This document shows, piece by piece, positions 1 through 6,933 of a stretch of 12,291 bases of DNA (its first letter is position 1; each line of letters starts with the position of its first letter). The notes below the pieces were generated by a model that worked only from the letters and a program-made list of their open reading frames with translations, did not search any database and had not been told where the DNA came from. Origin of the DNA: Clostridia bacterium (lineage in GTDB: Bacteria; Bacillota; Clostridia; Oscillospirales; CAG-272); contig JAFQNM010000208.1 in assembly GCA_017395885.1 (NCBI GenBank), forward strand, positions 1-12,291, read 5' to 3'. A program made the position numbers and the translations under genes.

Positions 1-1044
1 AATTGATGCCAAAAGAGCTTTATTTCTCTCAATAATATGGCCGATGCTAATTTCAAGCCTATCTGTAGCCGAAGCAACAGCCATTCTTCTGTCCTCAATG
101 GTGTTCATCGGTGAAGCCAGCGGACGGGATTTCTCAAGTTGCGAAAGATGCTCTCTCAGATATTCAAACCGTTTTCCGAGTATTGCGCTCTCACGTGACA
201 CTATATTCTGAAATTTTTGCTTAAGCTCAAGTATATCGGGAACTGCGATCTCTGCCGCAGCACTTGGTGTGGGTGCTCTCTTATCGGCAACAAAATCACA
301 GATAGTAAAATCAGTTTCGTGACCTACGGCAGATATTACGGGAATGTGGGATGCTGCAACTGCTCTTGCAACGAGCTCACTGTTAAATGCCCACAGATCC
401 TCAATGGAACCTCCTCCACGTCCGACTATAAGAACATCTGCCATATTGCTTTTATTAAAATACTCAATTCCCCCGGCAACGCTTGCAACAGCTCCGTCTC
501 CCTGTACGAGAGCAGGATAAACTATTACCTCTGCATATGGGAATCGACGCTTACACACGTTTATAATATCTCTGACCGCAGCACCTGTGGGAGAAGTTAC
601 AACACCCACTCTGGACGGGATCTTCGGAAGAGGCTTCTTTCTCTCTTCGGCGAAAAGCCCCTCAGACTCAAGCTTCTTTTTCAGCTGCTCATAGGCAATA
701 TAGAGTGAGCCGACTCCTTCAGGCTCCATAGAATCGCAGTAAAGCTGGTATGCTCCATCGCGAACAAAGGTAGATACCCTGCCATGTGCCGTTACCTTCA
801 TTCCGTTTTCAGGCCTGAATCCCAGCGAAAAAGCGCTGGCACGGAACATAACGCATTTCAGAGCTCCGCCCTCATCCTTTAGGGTGAAGTATAGATGCCC
901 GGAGGAATGAGCCTTGTAGTTTGAAATCTCGCCCTTGATGTATATATCAGTAAGCGGAGGATTAAGGTCAAAAAGATCCTTTATGTATTCATTCAGCTCC
1001 GTTACGGTCAGCGCCGACGGAAACCGCATATTGCTTATATCCAT
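1..1044 (-). CDS. xseA: Exodeoxyribonuclease VII large subunit (3' end outside window)
   Basis: Large, catalytic subunit of exonuclease VII, which with XseB degrades single-stranded DNA to oligonucleotides in the cytoplasm. The frame is open from the ATG at 1044 to the window edge (348 codons), so the C-terminus is missing; the family is usually about 400-450 residues. Residues 1-105 form the N-terminal OB-fold (YIKGEISNYK, HLYFTLKD, VTAHGRVSTF). From about 140 the catalytic domain follows, with RVGVVTSPTGAAVRDI, the glycine-rich GRGGGSIEDLWAFN near 208 and the diagnostic GHETDFTICDFVADKRAPTP at 241-260. The start is supported by AAAGGAGG at 1050-1057, five bases upstream. It lies 18 bp downstream of the M22 gene in the nusB operon; xseB would be expected beyond position 1. 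Identification is by recognised motifs. Confidence 0.96.
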   Translation of the reverse strand, partial: MDISNMRFPSALTVTELNEYIKDLFDLNPPLTDIYIKGEISNYKAHSSGHLYFTLKDEGGALKCVMFRASAFSLGFRPENGMKVTAHGRVSTFVRDGAYQLYCDSMEPEGVGSLYIAYEQLKKKLESEGLFAEERKKPLPKIPSRVGVVTSPTGAAVRDIINVCKRRFPYAEVIVYPALVQGDGAVASVAGGIEYFNKSNMADVLIVGRGGGSIEDLWAFNSELVARAVAASHIPVISAVGHETDFTICDFVADKRAPTPSAAAEIAVPDILELKQKFQNIVSRESAILGKRFEYLREHLSQLEKSRPLASPMNTIEDRRMAVASATDRLEISIGHIIERNKALLASI

Positions 1045-1062
1045 AGGCGCCTCCTTTACGTC

Positions 1063-2019
1063 TTATATTTCTTTCAGGTATGTTTTTCCGGTAAGCAGCG
1101 CCGTACCTGCGGCATTATCTGCAGAAAAGGCAGGAAGAGCAAATGAGCCGTAGGCCGAAAGCTCTTCCTTGATTATACCGCAGCTCATAACGCCGCCGGC
1201 ATATACTATTGGAATGTCCTTGTATTCACAAAGAAGATTCTCCGTTAGCTTAAGGAGAGTTCTTTTAACGAAATCTATAACAAATGCTGCAACCTCTTCG
1301 GCAGGTGCACCTTTGTCATAAAGGGCGCAGGCCTTATTCTCAAGTCCGGAAAGATTGCATGAAAGACCGTTGACACATATTTTCTCCTTTGAGGGCCTTA
1401 CATTGCAACGGCGTGCCAACTTTTCGAGAGCCGCACCTGCGGGAAAGCGAAGACCCATATATACACCGGCACGGTCAATTGCCTGGCCTGCGTTTATATC
1501 AAGAGTTCCTCCTATCCTGTCAACCTCAAAGGGACGACCGTCCTTGCCGGGTGTGCACAAAAGAATATCTGTAGTACCTCCGGAAACATGAAAAGCCGCA
1601 AAAGGCTTTCCAATGAGATGAAGCGACTCGGAAGAATACAAGGCAGACATAATATGTCCGCACTGATGAGAAAAGGTGAACAGCTCACAGCCTGCACCAA
1701 GCTGAAGAGCGGATGCAGCCGATACACCGGCAAGGAAGCACGGCATATACGAGCCTTCTCTGTCTGTGGGTCTGGCAGAAACGCCAACGGCAACTATTTT
1801 CTCTCCCGAAACGGAATCTCTTGCTTCTGAAAGAAGACGAGGAAGCTGTACCGTATGATGAAATACAGCATCGCTCTGTCTGAGACCTCGCTCACCCTCC
1901 TTAACAGGAAGCGGAGCTTTAAGATTTGCAATAACGTTACCGTTTGAATCACAAACAGCTACTGAGGTAGTATAGTTACTTGTATCTATACCCAAAAACA
2001 CTCCGGACAATTTATTCAC
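1063..2019 (-). CDS. TsaD/Kae1-like M22 family paralogue
   Basis: Protein of the ASKHA fold family that includes TsaD, the enzyme making the t6A37 tRNA modification. Family signatures are in the expected order: GIDTSNYTTSVAV (10-22), the metal-binding HxxxH (H118 and H122), VSGGTTDIL (145-153, nucleotide loop), GGTLDINAGQAIDRA (170-184), the NLSGLENKA segment (222-230), VYAGGV (272-277) and ADNAA with D301, the third metal ligand. At 318 residues it is slightly shorter than standard TsaD (about 335-345). The N-terminal part diverges clearly from true TsaD, so I call it a paralogue rather than tsaD; the genuine tsaD is presumably elsewhere. The frame begins at a GTG at 2019, overlapping nusB by 8 bp. 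A TTG at 2010 with GGTGA five bases upstream is an alternative start. It lies between nusB and xseA and is probably translationally coupled. The exact substrate is unknown. Confidence 0.85.
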   Translation of the reverse strand: MNKLSGVFLGIDTSNYTTSVAVCDSNGNVIANLKAPLPVKEGERGLRQSDAVFHHTVQLPRLLSEARDSVSGEKIVAVGVSARPTDREGSYMPCFLAGVSAASALQLGAGCELFTFSHQCGHIMSALYSSESLHLIGKPFAAFHVSGGTTDILLCTPGKDGRPFEVDRIGGTLDINAGQAIDRAGVYMGLRFPAGAALEKLARRCNVRPSKEKICVNGLSCNLSGLENKACALYDKGAPAEEVAAFVIDFVKRTLLKLTENLLCEYKDIPIVYAGGVMSCGIIKEELSAYGSFALPAFSADNAAGTALLTGKTYLKEI

Positions 2020-2431
2020 CGTCCGCTATCTTTCCCTTGGCTCTTGCTATTTTGTTAAGAATACCGTTTATGAATCGGGGAGCCTTGCCGTCATCGTAAA
2101 CCTTTGCGATCTCAACAGCTTCGTTGATGCAAGCCTTTGGAGGAACATCTGTATAAAGCATTTCACCTACAGCCATCCTGAGAAGAGCTTTTGTTACAGC
2201 AGTCATTCTGGAGAGCTTCCAGTTCTCTGCCGACTCTGTTATTACGGCATCGATCTCCTCAATATTTTCCGCGCAGATAAAGAAAAGACTTTTGGAAAAA
2301 TCGCTTCCCTTGCAATCTCTTGCACCGAGAGAGCGCTCATATATTTCTTCCTTCGTTTCATTTCTGTGAAAATCAGCCTCGTACAAAAGCTCAAATACAC
2401 ATATTCTGCTTTCTCTTCTTGTCATAATCAC
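2012..2431 (-). CDS. nusB: Transcription antitermination factor NusB
   Basis: NusB binds boxA RNA together with NusE (S10) and supports antitermination of rRNA operons. The 139-residue length is typical. Visible family features are the N-terminal RRESRICVFELLYEADF (5-21), a basic helix whose pattern matches the boxA-binding face, PPKACINEAVEIAKVY (97-112) and the C-terminal PRFINGILNKIAR (118-130), which is the NusB hallmark. The start is taken as GTG at 2431 because AGGA at 2441-2444 is nine bases from it; an in-frame ATG at 2425 would be 15 bases away. First gene of a minus-strand operon with the M22 paralogue and xseA, about 90 bases downstream of a consensus promoter. Clostridial genomes often keep nusB close to xseA/xseB and the isoprenoid genes. 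Confidence 0.94.
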   Translation of the reverse strand: MIMTRRESRICVFELLYEADFHRNETKEEIYERSLGARDCKGSDFSKSLFFICAENIEEIDAVITESAENWKLSRMTAVTKALLRMAVGEMLYTDVPPKACINEAVEIAKVYDDGKAPRFINGILNKIARAKGKIADGE

Positions 2432-2440
2432 ACCGTGCTT

Positions 2441-2444
2441 TCCT
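2441..2444 (-). promoter_or_regulatory. Ribosome binding site deciding the nusB GTG start
   Basis: AGGA on the minus strand, nine bases from GTG 2431 and 15 bases from the in-frame ATG at 2425. The spacing favours the GTG. Confidence 0.55.
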
Positions 2445-2528
2445 AAATTTCGAATGTTTCAGCTATGAAAAACATCTCGGATATACCACTTTACATTACG
2501 TAAAATTACACATATATACTTATTCTAC

Positions 2529-2557
2529 ATTATATCAAAATCCATATGTGTTGTCAA
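2529..2557 (-). promoter_or_regulatory. Consensus vegetative promoter of the nusB operon
   Basis: On the minus strand TTGACA (2552-2557) and TATAAT (2529-2534) are separated by exactly 17 bases; both hexamers match the housekeeping sigma consensus perfectly. Transcription would start near 2521-2523, leaving a leader of about 90 bases before nusB. The leader holds a short inverted repeat, TTTAC/GTAAA around TTACGTAA (about 2490-2504), which is not strong enough to call. Confidence 0.85.
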
Positions 2558-2611
2558 TGAATAATGCTTATAATATTCACACATTTATTCATCTCAAAAC
2601 GAAATTAAACC

Positions 2612-2640
2612 TTGAAATTATGCTGTATCCGTGGTACTAT
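2612..2640 (+). promoter_or_regulatory. Promoter of the small membrane protein gene
   Basis: TTGAAA (2612-2617), a 17-base spacer and TACTAT (2635-2640) on the plus strand, with a start of transcription expected near 2647. This places the promoter over the 5' part of the open frame that begins at TTG 2612, and supports translation starting at ATG 2669 instead. It is divergent from the nusB promoter, about 55 bp away. Confidence 0.65.
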
Positions 2641-2668
2641 ATGTTTACTAAGTAAAGTTGAGGTTTTT

Positions 2669-3097
2669 ATGAAAAACAAACTATCTGTTAAGGACACACT
2701 AAAAAACGGATGTGTGATATTCACGGTAATAACCGTTATCTCCTATGCCTTGGGACTGCTTCTTTCCGGCAAGGATAATCCCTTCATTCCAACTCTCACG
2801 TGGATAATCCTTTTTCTGATTTTCTCGCTGGTGCTTGCATTTGCAAACATTATTCTGAAAAATCCCGGATATTCACTGGGTATTAGGCTTGGCCTTCACT
2901 TTCTTGCAACTGCTTCCCTCTATTTTGTAGTTGTTGTTCTTTGCGGAGGATTTATCAGAAACGGTGCGCAGACGCTTATTGCATTAGTACTCTTTGTTAT
3001 TCTGTACGGCTTGTTTGCAATTTTATATGCGATACTTTCCTCCGGCAAAAAGAAAAAGAAAAACAAAAAAGAAAAATACGACTCAATGTTCAGCTAA
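2669..3097 (+). CDS. Small four-helix integral membrane protein, DUF3021-like
   Basis: Unassigned 142-residue membrane protein. Four hydrophobic segments are visible at about 14-34, 42-62, 74-95 and 101-123, followed by a very basic tail (GKKKKKNKKEK, 126-136) expected to be cytoplasmic. Size, four helices and lysine-rich end resemble DUF3021-type proteins, but this is resemblance only. In other bacteria DUF3021 genes often accompany LytTR regulators; none is here. The ATG at 2669 is chosen because TTGAGG (2658-2663) lies just upstream and because the frame's earlier TTG at 2612 is inside the apparent promoter. The gene stands alone, with its own promoter and a terminator directly after the stop codon. 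Function unknown. Confidence 0.75.
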   Translation: MKNKLSVKDTLKNGCVIFTVITVISYALGLLLSGKDNPFIPTLTWIILFLIFSLVLAFANIILKNPGYSLGIRLGLHFLATASLYFVVVVLCGGFIRNGAQTLIALVLFVILYGLFAILYAILSSGKKKKKNKKEKYDSMFS

Positions 3098-3130
3098 GAA
3101 AAAAGCACCTGAATGCAGGTGCTTTTTTCT
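3097..3130. terminator. Bidirectional intrinsic terminator
   Basis: GCACCTG (3105-3111), loop AATG and CAGGTGC (3116-3122) are flanked by six A on the left and six T on the right, so a U-tract follows the hairpin on either strand. It ends the plus-strand membrane protein gene, whose stop is at 3095-3097, and the minus-strand deo operon, whose last stop is at 3130-3132. Confidence 0.92.
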
Positions 3131-3876
3131 CATTTATCCTCAGAGATCAGTATACGAACTGCCTCTATGGCAGTTTTTATGGCCAATGATGTATCCTCTC
3201 TTCTTTCCGTTGGCATTGAGGTACCGGCAAGCTCCTGATTCCACACGCAATGGAACACGGCTCCGGCTCTCAGTCTGCGTACGGAGCTGACTATAAACAA
3301 GGTTGAGCTCTCCATCTCAGAGGCAAGGCATCCTCCCCTTTTCCATGCATCCCATTTTGCAAGGAGCTCTGACGAATTCGGCATACTTTCAGGCTCATGC
3401 TGTCCGTAAAAGCTATCCTTAGCCTGAACTACACCGAGATGGTTTCTTGCCCCAAGCTTTTCGGCAGCTGACGAAAGTGCTTTTGTAACTTTAAAATCGG
3501 CAACTGCAGGAAATTCAATAGGCATATACTCTTTGCTGGTGCCATCCATCCTGATTGCACCCGTTGCAATAACAATGTCTCCGGGCTCAACACAGGGCTG
3601 CATTCCGCCACAGGTGCCTACTCTGATAAAGGTATCAACACCGATCCTTGCAAGCTCCTCAACGCATATTGCGCATGAAGGACCACCAATACCTGTTGAT
3701 ACGACAAGAACCCGCTCGCCATCCAGATATCCGAGATAGGAGTTATATTCTCTGTTAAGCATGATCTGCTTAGCATCATCAAGATAGGATGCGATCTTCT
3801 CAACTCTACCGGGATCTCCGGGAATGATAGCATATTTTGCCTTATGCTCTTCTGTTAGCTTAATATGATACTGCAT
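3130..3876 (-). CDS. udp: Uridine phosphorylase family protein
   Basis: Nucleoside phosphorylase of the PNP/UDP family, expected to convert uridine or deoxyuridine plus phosphate to uracil and (deoxy)ribose 1-phosphate. Its 248 residues follow E. coli Udp closely: IIPGDPGRVEKIA (17-29, phosphate loop), R42, STGIGGPS (60-67), RVGTCGG (85-91), MDGTSKEYMPIEFPAVADF (110-128), and SEMESSTLF (186-194) with the ribose-binding glutamates. The base-specificity loop reads DSFYGQHEPE (154-163); the Gln of the E. coli GQER motif is kept but its Arg is not in the same place, so exact base preference is uncertain. Last gene of the deo operon, 14 bp after cdd, with AAGGGG five bases before ATG 3876. No thymidine phosphorylase gene (deoA/pdp) is present, so this enzyme may serve all pyrimidine nucleosides. 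Confidence 0.9.
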   Translation of the reverse strand: MQYHIKLTEEHKAKYAIIPGDPGRVEKIASYLDDAKQIMLNREYNSYLGYLDGERVLVVSTGIGGPSCAICVEELARIGVDTFIRVGTCGGMQPCVEPGDIVIATGAIRMDGTSKEYMPIEFPAVADFKVTKALSSAAEKLGARNHLGVVQAKDSFYGQHEPESMPNSSELLAKWDAWKRGGCLASEMESSTLFIVSSVRRLRAGAVFHCVWNQELAGTSMPTERREDTSLAIKTAIEAVRILISEDK

Positions 3877-3890
3877 AATTACCCCTTAAT

Positions 3891-4301
3891 CTATTCAGAA
3901 ATAGTCTCCGGCGAAAAACTGCCAGGAAGAAGCTGTGCCAAGGTGAAAACCTCATATTCATTTTCAGAGGAGGCGCATATTATCTGAAAATCAGGCAAGC
4001 AGAATTCAGCCATTACCTGTCTGCAAACGCCGCAAGGCATAAACAAGCCGGTGACACTTCCGCCCTTGCCTCCCACAACGGCTATTTTAATAAAGGAACG
4101 TTCTCCTTCGCTGACAGCCTTAAAAAAGGCTGTTCTCTCTGCACAGTTTGTCGGTCCGAATGCCGCATTTTCTATATTACAGCCGGTATACACCCTTCCG
4201 CTCGCAGAAAGAAGCGCTGCACCAACCGTGTATCCGGAATATGGTGAATATGATTTTTTCATTGCGGCAAATGCCGAATCAAGCAATTCTCTGTTGTTCA
4301 T
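3891..4301 (-). CDS. cdd: Cytidine deaminase
   Basis: Zinc enzyme that hydrolyses cytidine and deoxycytidine to uridine and deoxyuridine, feeding the Udp encoded just downstream. The 136-residue length matches small homotetrameric Gram-positive Cdd. Visible residues are NIENA (42-46, ribose binding), the catalytic TNCAERTAFF (51-60) with zinc ligand C53 and proton-shuttling E55, and MPCGVCRQ (88-95) with zinc ligands C90 and C93; three Cys ligands are the rule in this subgroup. YSPYSGYTVGAAL (18-30) is the conserved N-terminal part. Its ATG overlaps the deoB stop codon in an ATGA arrangement, so translation is probably coupled. Confidence 0.96.
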   Translation of the reverse strand: MNNRELLDSAFAAMKKSYSPYSGYTVGAALLSASGRVYTGCNIENAAFGPTNCAERTAFFKAVSEGERSFIKIAVVGGKGGSVTGLFMPCGVCRQVMAEFCLPDFQIICASSENEYEVFTLAQLLPGSFSPETISE

Positions 4302-5467
4302 TTGGCAATCTCCGAAAATATACTGCTTCCGCTAATTTCTGCAGTTGACGAAAAATACTCGCAAATTGTTTTTCCTATAGTGCAAAAGCCTTCTTTCGTA
4401 CCGAGATTCTTTGGCTTTATACAATCGCCAAATATTATAAGTGGTACATATTCCCTTGAGTGATCGGTGCTTTCTGCATAGCCGGGATCACACCCATGAT
4501 CGGCAGTTATTATAAGAAGGTCATCTTTTCTCATCAAGGGGATGAGCTCGTTAAGCCACAGATCAAATTCCTCCAGGGCGTTTGCATAGCCCTCGCTGTT
4601 GTTTCTGTGTCCGTACAGCATATCGAAATCCACAAGATTTACAAAGCACAGGCCGTTGAAATCTCTTTTTGCATATTCCAGAGTTTTGGCCATACCATCT
4701 GTGTTTCCATTGGTATAAACATGCTCTGTTATTCCCTTACCAAGAAAGATATCGTTGATCTTACCGACTGCTATTGTATCATAGCCGTTCTCGGACAATA
4801 CATCAAGCATCGTTCTCTTGGGAGGTTCGATAGAAAAATCGTGTCTGTTGGAGGTTCTTACAAACGAGCCCTCCGCTCCAACAAAGGGGCGCGCTATTAC
4901 TCTGCCGACTCCGTGCTCACCGACAAGCATTTTTCTTGCGATCCTGCAATACTCATAGAGCGTTTCTACAGGAACAATGTCTTCGTGAGCGGCTATCTGA
5001 AAAACGCTGTCTGCTGACGTATAAACAATAAGATCTCCGGTTTTCAGGTGCTCTGCGCCGTAATCCTTTATTACCTCTGTTCCCGAATACGGCTTATTGC
5101 AAATGACCCCTCTTTCTACCTTCTCAGAGAATTCATCAATTATTTCATCAGGAAAACCGTTAGGATAAGTGGGTAGCGGTCTTTCAGATACGATACCTGC
5201 TATTTCCCAATGCCCGATCGTTGTATCCTTTCCCTTCGAAAGCTCAGCAAGCCTGCATACAGCTGCCGCAGGTCTATTATCGCAGTCTTTTTCAAGATCT
5301 ACGCCGTCAATACTGAACAGACCGAGCCTTTTTAAGTTGTCAAGTCTGCATTTTCCTGTTTTATATACAGAGCGCAGTGTATTAACGCCAACGTCCCCAT
5401 ATTCCTCGCTATCAGGCATCGCTCCGATACCCAGGCTATCCAGAACGATCAAAAATACTCTTTTCAT
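4298..5467 (-). CDS. deoB: Phosphopentomutase
   Basis: Alkaline-phosphatase-superfamily mutase that interconverts (deoxy)ribose 1-phosphate and (deoxy)ribose 5-phosphate, linking the phosphorylases to DeoC and the pentose phosphate pathway. It has 389 residues, the usual length. Motifs: VLDSLGIGAMPD (8-19) with metal ligand D10, GKDTTIGHWE (79-88) with the phospho-acceptor threonine (T82 by position), VDFDMLYGHRNN (279-290) with D282 and H287, TADHGCDPG (321-329) with D323 and H324, and TDHSREYVP (334-342) with H336. All dinuclear Mn site ligands appear present. Start ATG 5467 follows an AAAGGTG site. It sits 19 bp after deoD and overlaps cdd by 4 bp. Confidence 0.97.
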   Translation of the reverse strand: MKRVFLIVLDSLGIGAMPDSEEYGDVGVNTLRSVYKTGKCRLDNLKRLGLFSIDGVDLEKDCDNRPAAAVCRLAELSKGKDTTIGHWEIAGIVSERPLPTYPNGFPDEIIDEFSEKVERGVICNKPYSGTEVIKDYGAEHLKTGDLIVYTSADSVFQIAAHEDIVPVETLYEYCRIARKMLVGEHGVGRVIARPFVGAEGSFVRTSNRHDFSIEPPKRTMLDVLSENGYDTIAVGKINDIFLGKGITEHVYTNGNTDGMAKTLEYAKRDFNGLCFVNLVDFDMLYGHRNNSEGYANALEEFDLWLNELIPLMRKDDLLIITADHGCDPGYAESTDHSREYVPLIIFGDCIKPKNLGTKEGFCTIGKTICEYFSSTAEISGSSIFSEIAK

Positions 5468-5486
5468 ATTCTACACACCTTTATGT

Positions 5487-6236
5487 TCAATCCACAGGCT
5501 GCAGCTCAGGAAGCTTTTCAAACTCCACAGCGCTGTCAAGCGCAAGCTCCATCATTGCGGTAAACGTTTTCTCTCGGCTCTCAGCATCAAGCGCGCTAAA
5601 GGGAGGATAAAGGATATCTGATATAGTGCAAATGGCAAGGGCTCTCATTCTGAGCCTCATAGCAGTACAGTACAGAGCCGCCGCTTCCATTTCTACTGCA
5701 AGGCATCCCATTTTGCCCCATCCGGATGATGGAAAAGAATCATCATAAAATGTATCTGATGAATAAAGATTACCTATATGGAGCTTCTGCTCCTTTGTAT
5801 CGGCTACTCTTTTGGTTATCTCAAGAAGTGAATAATCACAAATGGGGGCGATAGTACCGTTCATATTATACTGTGCAGGAAAATTGGAATTTGTGCAGGC
5901 GCCCATTCCAACGACTATGTCTCTCAAGGCTACAGATTCGTTGATCGCTCCTGCGCTTCCGATTCTAATGATATTCTGAACTCCAAAATACTTATAAAGC
6001 TCATAGCTGTATATTCCGATGGATGGCATACCCATTCCGCTTGCCATAACGGAAACCTTCACGCCCTTATAGTATCCGGTATATCCGTTAACTCCACGTA
6101 CACCGTTTACAAGAACAGCATTCTCAAGAAAATTCTCAGCAATGTATTTTGACCGCAGAGGGTCACCCGGCATAAGAACTGTTTTTCCAAAGCCTACGGT
6201 ACATCCCTTAGGATCAATATGCGGTGTTCTGTTCAT
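5487..6236 (-). CDS. deoD: Purine nucleoside phosphorylase, DeoD type
   Basis: Cleaves purine (deoxy)nucleosides with phosphate to the base and (deoxy)ribose 1-phosphate. The 249 residues align by eye along the whole of E. coli DeoD (239 residues). Conserved features are TPHI (H6, which reaches the neighbouring active site), [14 protein letters not shown] (21-34), [13 protein letters not shown] (46-58), RIGSAGA (91-97), [10 protein letters not shown] (108-117), VEMEAAALY (181-189), and the catalytic TISD (D207) with R221. The start ATG 6236 has AAGGGAG at 6243-6249, six bases upstream and inside the deoC coding region; the genes overlap by 23 bp. DeoD and Udp share a fold but have clearly different substrate loops, so the operon covers both base classes. 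Confidence 0.96.
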   Translation of the reverse strand: MNRTPHIDPKGCTVGFGKTVLMPGDPLRSKYIAENFLENAVLVNGVRGVNGYTGYYKGVKVSVMASGMGMPSIGIYSYELYKYFGVQNIIRIGSAGAINESVALRDIVVGMGACTNSNFPAQYNMNGTIAPICDYSLLEITKRVADTKEQKLHIGNLYSSDTFYDDSFPSSGWGKMGCLAVEMEAAALYCTAMRLRMRALAICTISDILYPPFSALDAESREKTFTAMMELALDSAVEFEKLPELQPVD

Positions 6237-6900
6237 TTTTTACTCCCTTCTCTTCTGATTTAACGAGCTTTACGATTCTGCTTGTTCCCAATCTTGAAGC
6301 ACCGAGCTTCATAAAATCCTCAGCATCCTTCAATGATGAGATTCCGCCGGCTGCCTTAATCTTAAGTCCGGGTGCCACGTGAGCCGCAAACAGTTCAACA
6401 TCGTGAAGGGTGGCACCTGCTGTTGAAAATCCGGTGGAGGTTTTTATATAATCTGCTCCCGAATCGGAAACGATCCTGCACATTCTGATCTTTTCATCAT
6501 CGGTAAGCAGGCAGGTTTCTATAATAACCTTGAGAAGCTTGCCCTTGCAAGCATCCTTGACCCCTCTTATCTCATCTAGAACAAGATCGTCCTTACCGTC
6601 CTTGAGATGACCGATATTGATGACCATATCTATCTCATCAGCGCCGTTTTCAACCGCATCGGAGGCCTCAAAACACTTCACCTCTGTTGTTGAGTAGCCG
6701 TTGGGAAAGCCTATAACCGTGCAGATCGGGAGCCTCTCTCCAACGTATTCCTTTGCCATTCGTACATACGAAGCAGGAATACAGCAGGAGGCACATCCGT
6801 ATCTGATACCGTCATCAAGAATCTCTTTTATCTCCGACCATGTAGCAGACTGAGAAAGGAGCGTATGGTCGACTGCGGCAAGTATTGCTTTAATATCCAT
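6214..6900 (-). CDS. deoC: Deoxyribose-phosphate aldolase
   Basis: Class I aldolase that splits 2-deoxyribose 5-phosphate into acetaldehyde and glyceraldehyde 3-phosphate, the last step of deoxynucleoside catabolism. At 228 residues it fits the short Gram-positive DeoC group. Visible active-site elements are DHTLL (11-15), VIGFPNG (62-68), [11 protein letters not shown] (88-98) with D91, the Schiff-base lysine K153 in YIKTSTGF (151-158), and K182 in the IKAAGGI segment (181-187). ATG 6900 is preceded by GAGGTG. The gene starts 33 bp after the activase gene and overlaps deoD by 23 bp. The acetaldehyde it makes needs an outlet, and no aldehyde dehydrogenase gene is in the window. Confidence 0.97.
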   Translation of the reverse strand: MDIKAILAAVDHTLLSQSATWSEIKEILDDGIRYGCASCCIPASYVRMAKEYVGERLPICTVIGFPNGYSTTEVKCFEASDAVENGADEIDMVINIGHLKDGKDDLVLDEIRGVKDACKGKLLKVIIETCLLTDDEKIRMCRIVSDSGADYIKTSTGFSTAGATLHDVELFAAHVAPGLKIKAAGGISSLKDAEDFMKLGASRLGTSRIVKLVKSEEKGVKNEQNTAY

Positions 6901-6933
6901 TTTTTCACCTCATAATTTCGAAAAATATATGTA

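Noticed and set aside
217..708. 163-codon plus-strand open frame
   Set aside because: It is antisense to xseA, whose motifs are unmistakable; the translation is Cys/Ser-rich with no family resemblance and there is no ribosome binding site.
2612..2668. N-terminal extension of the small membrane protein from TTG 2612
   Set aside because: The TTG is the first part of the -35 hexamer and the extension would precede the predicted transcription start; ATG 2669 has a ribosome binding site.
4460..5017. 185-codon plus-strand open frame
   Set aside because: Antisense to the central part of deoB; no recognisable domain, and deoB has all catalytic residues intact.
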